DNA of 9,258 nucleotides from CAZLXG01 sp964563585. GTDB taxonomy: Bacteria; Bacteroidota; Bacteroidia; Flavobacteriales; Flavobacteriaceae. This document shows, one piece after another, positions 5,052 through 9,258 of this stretch. The DNA lies in the NCBI GenBank assembly GCA_964563585.1, contig CAZLXG010000074.1:1-9258 (forward strand), read 5' to 3'. Position 1 is the first letter of the stretch. Every line of letters begins with the position of its first letter. The notes beneath the pieces were generated by a model. The model made no database searches and had not been told where the DNA came from. It was given only the letters and a program-made list of their open reading frames with translations. The position numbers and the translations under genes were made by a program.

Positions 5052-6137
5052 TTATGGTGTTTTGGTTTTTGGTTTATTACTGTATTTTCTACGATTATTC
5101 ATTTTTTTTATGTGCTTTTTTTTCTCTTCAACTTCAATTTTTTTAATTTCTTCAATAAAAACGGGTACAATATCTGATTTTTTGGTTAATGAGTTATAAA
5201 TTGATATAGCCATATCCTTTAGTTTTTCGGCTCCTGATAATTTCATTATTTTTGAAGTTAAACCCGGATTTTTTTCTTGAAAATCTAAAACAAAACTTTT
5301 TATTTTTTCAGCATAAAAACCTAAGTCATCAAGGCGGTTTAAATCGTTTTGATGTTCTATTATTTGATCGAGAAGATTCTTTTTTTCTTGCAAATTTTTA
5401 GAATGATTTTCAACCAACTCATTTGTTCTTAATTCTAACTCTCGAACAAAATCAGCCTTGTTTTTGTGATCCTTTTTGCTCGTTTGCTTCTTCTCTCCCC
5501 GATCAAAACCAAACTTTTTAAAATGTTTATGTAGTAAGTCTTGGGAGTTCTCCCAATCTTTTTTTCTCATATTTCGTAAACAAGATTTATTTTTTTCAAA
5601 ATCATAATTTAAAAATACTGCGTGAGCGTGTATATTTTTTTTAATATATTCCGTTGTAAAATCTTCATCAGGATTATCAATAGGAATATATTTTTTTTGT
5701 TCTTCAGTGTCTAATTTCTCATACTTATCAAAATCAATTGTTGTACCTTCATCTAGGTGGAACTCAAAGCCGATAGGCTCAAATCCATATATATTTTTAT
5801 ACTCATTCATAAAGTCTTTTGTTGCTTGTTCTATCTCGTCTTTTTTACCGTCATTTAGGCACTTTTCAAACTGCACAGAGTCAAAAATTAAAACACTATC
5901 AATGAACGTATTACTATTTTTTTGAAGAGCTAAATTATTAGCTTTTTTGGCTTGTTCAAGTTTATTTTCATAGTGACTTTTTAAATCACAATTCCCAAAT
6001 GAAAAACCAAAATTATTTTTAGTTAAACATTCAATTGCATTAACGTTTATAGCCATATTTCGTAATACGTGATCGATCTCGCCTACGTTGCTATTTTTAT
6101 AATATTTTGTATTTACGGCACAGTATTTTTTACCCAT
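5052..6137 (-). CDS. MobV/Pre-like relaxase
   Basis: Expected to nick one strand at oriT and carry it into a recipient with help from another element's transfer apparatus. The 361-residue chain shows the order seen in Mob_Pre proteins: an N-terminal IDHVLRN (21-27) in the place of the HNxR motif, then FHLDE (126-130), and a HAH metal-binding pair (His170, His172) in NIHAHAVFLNY, followed by DLLHKHFKKFGFDRGE (200-215) and a long coiled coil (about 225-275). In typical MobV proteins HxDE is followed at once by TPHxH; here about 40 residues (130-169, acidic and Tyr/Lys rich) separate the two, an unusual insertion. The C-terminus is very basic. AAGGAG lies eight bases before the ATG. The gene faces away from the hairpin-rich candidate oriT just upstream. 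Confidence 0.75.
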   Translation of the reverse strand: MGKKYCAVNTKYYKNSNVGEIDHVLRNMAINVNAIECLTKNNFGFSFGNCDLKSHYENKLEQAKKANNLALQKNSNTFIDSVLIFDSVQFEKCLNDGKKDEIEQATKDFMNEYKNIYGFEPIGFEFHLDEGTTIDFDKYEKLDTEEQKKYIPIDNPDEDFTTEYIKKNIHAHAVFLNYDFEKNKSCLRNMRKKDWENSQDLLHKHFKKFGFDRGEKKQTSKKDHKNKADFVRELELRTNELVENHSKNLQEKKNLLDQIIEHQNDLNRLDDLGFYAEKIKSFVLDFQEKNPGLTSKIMKLSGAEKLKDMAISIYNSLTKKSDIVPVFIEEIKKIEVEEKKKHIKKMNNRRKYSNKPKTKTP

Positions 6138-6198
6138 TTTTTAAGCTCCTTTTTATCCAAAAGAACATATAAAAAAAGTTTTTCAAGGGCTGATAACA

Positions 6199-6337
6199 AA
6201 GGCTGTGAAATAATAGCTAGAACTGCATAAATAAAAATTATAAGGCTGTGAAAAAATAACTGTGCGGAGCGCTGTTTTAGCACACTAAAACAGGCGGAGC
6301 CTGTATGTGGTCATTCTGACGATTGGGGAAACCCCAA
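6199..6337 (-). other. Candidate origin of transfer (oriT)
   Basis: The 285 bases upstream of the relaxase have no gene, are locally GC-richer, and carry several structures: a direct repeat AAGGCTGTGAAA-W-AATA (6199-6215 and 6242-6258); GCGGAGC at 6265-6271 and 6294-6300 bracketing a perfect hairpin CTGTTTTAG-CACA-CTAAAACAG (6272-6293); an adjoining CAGGC-GGA-GCCTG (6291-6303); and TTGGGG-AAA-CCCCAA (6323-6337). Relaxases of the Mob/Pre type usually act at an inverted repeat close to their own gene. The nick site cannot be placed. Confidence 0.55.
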
Positions 6338-6431
6338 ACCCGTTCGATAAATCTCACCCGTTACACTCTCGTAAACTCACAAAATCAAGGTCAAGAAATT
6401 ATTGTCAAATTAGCATAGATTTTTGTTTTTA

Positions 6432-6446
6432 TTGTCCGTTGGACAA
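6432..6446. repeat. Inverted repeat TTGTCC-GTT-GGACAA
   Basis: A perfect 6-bp dyad with a 3-base spacer stands about 45 bases upstream of the first TTRTCA operator. Its outer TTGT/ACAA matches that operator but the inner bases and spacing (15 rather than 16) differ. It may be a diverged regulator site. Confidence 0.3.
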
Positions 6447-6490
6447 AGCATTTTTTTCTGTGATAATTATTCAAGTGTCTTAAATTTATC

Positions 6491-6538
6491 GTTATCATAT
6501 TTGACAATGGATTACTTTGTGTTATCATATATGATAAT
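6491..6538 (+). promoter_or_regulatory. Promoter of the tiny-gene operon covered by two operators
   Basis: TTATCATATTTGACAA (6492-6507) and the perfect palindrome TTATCATATATGATAA (6522-6537) are 30 bp apart centre to centre. The first supplies the -35 TTGACA (6501-6506) and the second the -10 TATCAT (6523-6528) at a 16-base spacing. A repressor on either site would block RNA polymerase. The same layout recurs before the winged-helix gene. Confidence 0.75.
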
Positions 6539-6566
6539 AAAAGGTTTTAATTTAAGGAGAATAAAT

Positions 6567-6728
6567 ATGAGTTTGATAGATAGACAAATTGAAGCGGCTG
6601 AAGCTGAACTTGCAATTAAGTTTAAAGATTACAAAGAAAATAGAAATGAAATATCTAAAATGCGAGTTGATGCAGCGGGTAAAGAATTATTAATTTTAAA
6701 AAGAGAAAAGGAGAATGAAAATGGCTAA
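6567..6728 (+). CDS. Small helical protein, 53 residues, first gene of a two-gene operon
   Basis: No known family. The chain begins MSLIDRQIEAAEAELAI and is predicted to be one long amphipathic helix rich in Glu, Lys and Ala, ending KREKENENG. I choose the ATG at 6567, not the upstream ATG at 6423: AAGGAG (6554-6559) stands seven bases before it, and the operator-controlled promoter lies between the two. The reading frame upstream of 6567 is only a chance extension. The stop overlaps the next gene by eight bases. A small DNA-binding partner, recombination directionality factor or anti-repressor are possibilities without direct support. Confidence 0.65.
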   Translation: MSLIDRQIEAAEAELAIKFKDYKENRNEISKMRVDAAGKELLILKREKENENG

Positions 6729-6843
6729 AACCTATAGCGGTTGGACACAAGAAGAAATCTACGAAGCAGAAGAAAATGGGGATTATATTCCTAGTATAGT
6801 TCTTATTGATTTTTCAAATGATGAACCAGACGAAGAGGATTAA
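6721..6843 (+). CDS. Small acidic protein, 40 residues, second gene of the operon
   Basis: Unrecognised. The sequence runs MAKTYSGWTQEEIYEAEENG, then a hydrophobic strand (IPSIVLIDF), and ends in a strongly acidic tail (NDEPDEED). The start overlaps the end of the 53-residue gene by eight bases, and AAGGAG lies seven bases upstream (6708-6713) inside that gene, so the two are translationally linked. It resembles the 39-residue gene after rep only in size and acidity. The convergent winged-helix gene lies beyond the following terminator. Confidence 0.6.
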   Translation: MAKTYSGWTQEEIYEAEENGDYIPSIVLIDFSNDEPDEED

Positions 6844-6858
6844 TTTTAAAATTCTTTG

Positions 6859-6910
6859 TTGTCATATTTGACAATAAAAAAAGAAAGTTATCATTGTTGA
6901 TAACCTTTTT
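6859..6910 (+). terminator. Convergent terminator containing a third operator pair
   Basis: The hairpin GTTATCA (6887-6893) / TGATAAC (6898-6904), with A-rich sequence before and a T-run after, is a bidirectional terminator between the tiny operon and the winged-helix gene. The stem TTATCATTGTTGATAA (6888-6903) also fits the operator TTRTCA-N4-TGAYAA exactly, and a second operator, TTGTCATATTTGACAA, lies at 6859-6874, 29 bp away. Together they place TTGACA (6868-6873) and TATCAT (6889-6894) 15 bases apart, a poorer copy of the other two promoters and pointing antisense to the winged-helix gene. Confidence 0.65.
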
Positions 6911-6949
6911 TTTGTTTAACTTTTCTTTATCTTTTGTTTAATTTTGACT

Positions 6950-7330
6950 TTAACAAAGTTTTTCAAGCACTCTGTAAGCCGTTAAAAATTGATATGTTAT
7001 TTCTCGTTCATACTTCACTTTTTTAATGAAACCAAAGCTTTCAAGAGCTTTTAAGCTACGTGATAAATTAGGTTTTGATAAATCTTTAAATGTTTTTGTT
7101 TGATATTCATTAAAATCTTTAAACTGAAAAATACTTTTTTCTAAATCCCAACAATCTAACATTAGATTAGCTAAAACTTTTAAATCTGTTTTGCTTGCTT
7201 TACAACAAATAAAGTCATGTAGAACTTTTTTATAAACTTCTGTATCAATATCTCGATATGTTAATCCAGTTCTATTGCTTGCTATGTCATACATATTTTT
7301 TGATAGATTTTCAAACTTGTTCTCTGTCAT
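6950..7330 (-). CDS. Winged-helix DNA-binding protein, probable repressor of the TTRTCA operators
   Basis: The 126-residue protein has a mostly helical N-terminal half (residues 25-65) and a C-terminal winged helix: LSKPNLSRSLKALESFGFI (84-102) reads as a recognition helix, followed by a wing (KKVKYEREITYQFL). The pattern recalls MarR-like regulators and replication-type winged helices. It is the only obvious small regulator between operator pairs, and its own promoter is covered by two of these operators, so autorepression is likely. The ribosome site is an unusual G6 run (AAGGGGGG) only four bases before the ATG. It converges with the tiny operon. A role in copy number or recombinase control is possible. 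Confidence 0.65.
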   Translation of the reverse strand: MTENKFENLSKNMYDIASNRTGLTYRDIDTEVYKKVLHDFICCKASKTDLKVLANLMLDCWDLEKSIFQFKDFNEYQTKTFKDLSKPNLSRSLKALESFGFIKKVKYEREITYQFLTAYRVLEKLC

Positions 7331-7357
7331 AAATCCCCCCTTTTTTAAAATTCTTCA

Positions 7358-7406
7358 TTATCATATATGATAACAGAAAACAAGCCGTTGTCAAATATGA
7401 CAACGG
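7358..7406 (-). promoter_or_regulatory. Promoter of the winged-helix gene covered by two operators
   Basis: On the plus strand TTATCATATATGATAA (7358-7373) and TTGTCAAATATGACAA (7388-7403, with CCG/CGG extending the arms to 7385-7406) are 30 bp apart. Read on the minus strand they provide TTGACA, a 16-base spacer and TATCAT, identical in layout to the tiny operon's promoter. The -10 is about 35 bases upstream of the winged-helix ATG. Confidence 0.75.
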
Positions 7407-7407
7407 T

Positions 7408-7431
7408 AAATTAATATTTAAATATTAATTT
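7408..7431. repeat. 24-bp perfect AT palindrome
   Basis: Every base from 7408 to 7431 is A or T; the core TTAATATTTAAATATTAA extends with AAA before and TTT after. It lies between the operator pair and the end of the recombinase gene (stop at 7500). It could be a weak terminator for the recombinase, an architectural protein site or an extruding cruciform. The remainder of 7432-7499 shows nothing else. Confidence 0.5.
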
Positions 7432-7499
7432 TAAATTGAGGTAATAATTTAGTAGCTTTTTTAATCTGATCAAGTATCTCTACATCTTAATCCATTTAT

Positions 7500-9191
7500 T
7501 TAATCTAATGAGTATTGTTTTTCAGGGGTTTGAATGCCCCAATAATTTGAAGCTTTTAATATTTCTATGAATTTACCATCCATTCTATCGCTATTATAAG
7601 CTTCAAGTATTTCCTTTTTTAGCTCAAAAAATTCATCAAAATATTTAACTATCCTTGAATTATCTTTCTTTTCAATTTTACTATTTGAAAGTATAAAACT
7701 CACTGTCTGACCATCGTTATAAAGTGCGGTACAAGCTTTTGAGTCGCTAGAAATAATAAATCCTGCAAAATTTTCATTTATAAATCTTTTTGCTTTCGTT
7801 ATTGAAGTTGGATCTGTTTTATCAAAGTTATCAAGTTTATTATCGCTTGATAATCTCGCAATATTAACTTTAAAACCTGCAATTCTAGTATCGTTTATTT
7901 TTACTAACTTTTGCAATTTTGAGCTTTCTTTCAAATAAATAGTAAAATCTAATTCGTAATTATCATCATCATTTAGTTTTTCTATCTCATTCATTCTATT
8001 TTTTATTTTTTTTGTCTCTAATGCAATTTCACTAATCTTTTCTTTTAAAACTTTGATCGGTTTACTATTATCTTTTTTTTCGCTAATCATTCCAAACATA
8101 TTAGGCGTTGAGGAAATAAAATCATCATATTTTATAGATTTACTTTTACACCCCAAAACTCTTCTTCCTTGGCACTTCAACATATAATACAACGTCCGTC
8201 CTTTCTTCGTCATTTTATCATCTGTTTCAAAATAATATTTTTGACCACAACCTGAACAAAATATTTTTCCCGTAAAGATATTAATTGATTTTCTACCTGA
8301 ATATTTTTTTGTCTTTTTTGTTTTTCTCATGTCTTGAACTACATCAAAATCATCAATTGAAATTATTGGAGGGTAATAATTTTCAAAGACATCACCCGTT
8401 TTTTTAATAATTAAATCACCGATAACACAACGACTATTCAACATATAACAAACTTTTGCCGAACTCCATGTGTTGGTGAAATTCTTATGTCTATTTCTTG
8501 AAACGGGATCAATTTTTTCATTATTAAAAATCCTAGCAATATCTCCCATTGATGTCCCACTGATATACATTTTAAAAGCTCTTTGAACAATTTTTGCCTT
8601 ATCATTTATTATAAAATTTGTTTCGTCTCTTGTGCCTTTGTTATCTATCCAACCCGGAAACATACCGACAAATTGAATTTTTTTACCATCATTTAATTTA
8701 TCAATTTTTTTATCAAAGCTCTTTAAAATTCGTTCTGATTTAAAAAAACTTTCTTTATTTGCCTGATCCATCAGCATTTTTGAATACATAATACTCATAA
8801 AATCGTTTAAGCTTTCTTTTGTGTAAATTTTATTATCCATTAAGGTAATTATATTTACATTAGCTTTCAGTATTTCACGGAATAATTGATAAGCATCGTC
8901 AAGGCTTTGTCGAGATAGTCGATCTATTTGCTCAATACATAAGTATGCCGAACCATCATTTTCAATTGCACCTGCTTTTAAAGCTTCGAGGAAGCCACCT
9001 AGCGAGCCTTTTTTAATATGATCGGCTTTGTATGCAGATAAACCTAAATCCTCTAATTTAAGACTATGATTTACTGTATATTCGTTATCTTCTGCATATT
9101 TTAAAATGTCTTGCCATTGACGTTGTAATGAACTTCCGCCTGACTGTTGTTTACTACTAAAACGAATATATGGGTAAATTATTTTATTCAT
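7500..9191 (-). CDS. Large serine recombinase (serine integrase family)
   Basis: Catalyses site-specific strand exchange through a serine-DNA intermediate. The 563 residues contain the resolvase-type catalytic domain (about 1-150): YIRFSSKQQ with catalytic Ser12 and Arg10, QRQ, and the EQIDRLSR signature with Arg91 and Arg94. The Recombinase domain follows (about 170-290, FNNEKIDPVSR...TWSSAKVCYMLNS), then the zinc ribbon Cys312-x2-Cys315 ... Cys340-x7-Cys348 and a coiled coil (about 375-440). Size and order are those of integrases and excisionases, not of the ~185-residue resolvases. AAGGAG stands seven bases before the ATG. The gene begins next to the right end of the window, where its presumed attachment half-site lies. 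On a plasmid it could resolve multimers, but the att-like ends favour integration/excision. Confidence 0.9.
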   Translation of the reverse strand: MNKIIYPYIRFSSKQQSGGSSLQRQWQDILKYAEDNEYTVNHSLKLEDLGLSAYKADHIKKGSLGGFLEALKAGAIENDGSAYLCIEQIDRLSRQSLDDAYQLFREILKANVNIITLMDNKIYTKESLNDFMSIMYSKMLMDQANKESFFKSERILKSFDKKIDKLNDGKKIQFVGMFPGWIDNKGTRDETNFIINDKAKIVQRAFKMYISGTSMGDIARIFNNEKIDPVSRNRHKNFTNTWSSAKVCYMLNSRCVIGDLIIKKTGDVFENYYPPIISIDDFDVVQDMRKTKKTKKYSGRKSINIFTGKIFCSGCGQKYYFETDDKMTKKGRTLYYMLKCQGRRVLGCKSKSIKYDDFISSTPNMFGMISEKKDNSKPIKVLKEKISEIALETKKIKNRMNEIEKLNDDDNYELDFTIYLKESSKLQKLVKINDTRIAGFKVNIARLSSDNKLDNFDKTDPTSITKAKRFINENFAGFIISSDSKACTALYNDGQTVSFILSNSKIEKKDNSRIVKYFDEFFELKKEILEAYNSDRMDGKFIEILKASNYWGIQTPEKQYSLD

Positions 9192-9230
9192 TCAAAAACT
9201 CCTTAAATTATGCAAATATCAATATATCAG

Positions 9231-9258
9231 TATTCCTGTTAATTATACACTGCATTAC
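9231..9258 (-). repeat. Right att half-site (terminal inverted repeat)
   Basis: Read on the minus strand from the end, this starts GTAATGC and has AACAGGAATA at 19-28 (plus strand TATTCCTGTT, 9231-9240), mirroring the left end. Both ends of the window carry AC as their outermost plus-strand bases, so a single AC between them would be the natural two-base crossover core. Confidence 0.6.
9242..9247 (-). promoter_or_regulatory. -10 element of the recombinase promoter
   Basis: A perfect TATAAT on the minus strand lies 50 bases upstream of the recombinase ATG, inside the att half-site. There is no room for its -35 within the window. If the ends are joined through a single AC core, TTGTGT falls 17 bases upstream, so the full promoter would exist only when the ends are joined or when flanking DNA provides a -35. 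Confidence 0.5.

Larger units (their letters stand above)
1..9258. mobile_element. Candidate complete mobilizable plasmid or serine-recombinase integrative element
   Basis: The window contains a full set of mobile-replicon functions: iterons with a putative initiator, a relaxase with a candidate oriT, a large serine recombinase, and a restriction-modification cargo. No gene is cut at either end. The terminal 28 bases at each end are related as inverted repeats (see the att half-site entries), and the recombinase gene starts 67 bases from the right end. Two readings fit: a circular plasmid whose numbering starts at its attP site, or an element integrated in a chromosome and excised in silico at its core. 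The sequence alone does not decide between them. The rep and iterons argue that it can exist as a circle at least part of the time. Confidence 0.55.

Noticed and set aside
6423..6566. Upstream extension of the 53-residue gene to an ATG at 6423
   Set aside because: It would translate through the promoter and both operators, has no ribosome site, and AAGGAG stands at the right distance before the ATG at 6567.
1..9258. Terminal inverted repeats of a transposon or a linear plasmid
   Set aside because: No transposase or telomere protein is present; the ends match only in blocks with fixed spacing, which fits a recombinase dyad better than transposon ends.

Overview
The window looks like one complete small mobile replicon or integrative element of 9.26 kb. 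It has a replication module (three G6-TAAA direct repeats and a putative initiator), a mobilisation module (MobV/Pre-like relaxase, coiled-coil partner, hairpin-rich candidate oriT), a large serine recombinase, a small self-regulated locus, and a Type II restriction-modification (R-M) system as cargo. The host cannot be named. The DNA is AT-rich, clearly poorer in GC in the rep, mob and recombinase genes than in the R-M genes, and most genes have AAGGA(G) ribosome sites. A low-GC Gram-negative host is my best guess, because the relatives of the R-M genes that I recall come from such bacteria.

Layout: 35-313 small unknown gene; 395-1336 NotI-like endonuclease; 1348-1378 bidirectional terminator; 2511-1387 (minus) C5 methylase large subunit with a second gene (2003-1464) nested in its +1 frame; 2580-2820 gene remnants; 3028-3093 iterons; 3326-4358 rep plus a 39-residue gene; 6137-4566 (minus) relaxase and coiled-coil protein; 6199-6337 candidate oriT; 6567-6843 two tiny overlapping genes; 7330-6950 (minus) winged-helix protein; 9191-7500 (minus) large serine recombinase.

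Most notable points. (1) The two ends of the window are inverted copies of each other (AATGC at 3-7 and AACAGGAATA at 19-28 from each end), with AC at both extremities. Joined, they form a symmetric site of about 54-56 bp next to the recombinase gene, as expected of a serine-integrase attP cut at its crossover point. (2) The methylase has the two-polypeptide, overlapping-frame architecture known from M.EcoHK31I and M.EaeI: the large frame lacks motif IX, and the nested frame, with its own Shine-Dalgarno and GTG start, supplies it. Together with the NotI-like endonuclease this predicts a YGGCCR-type specificity. (3) All three YGGCCR sites in the window lie in the upstream regions of the two R-M genes, which suggests methylation-linked control. 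(4) A 16-bp operator, TTRTCA-N4-TGAYAA, occurs as three pairs about 30 bp apart. In two pairs the sites cover the -35 and -10 of promoters with the same TTGACA-16-TATCAT layout, one for the tiny operon and one for the winged-helix gene, which points to a common autoregulated repressor circuit.
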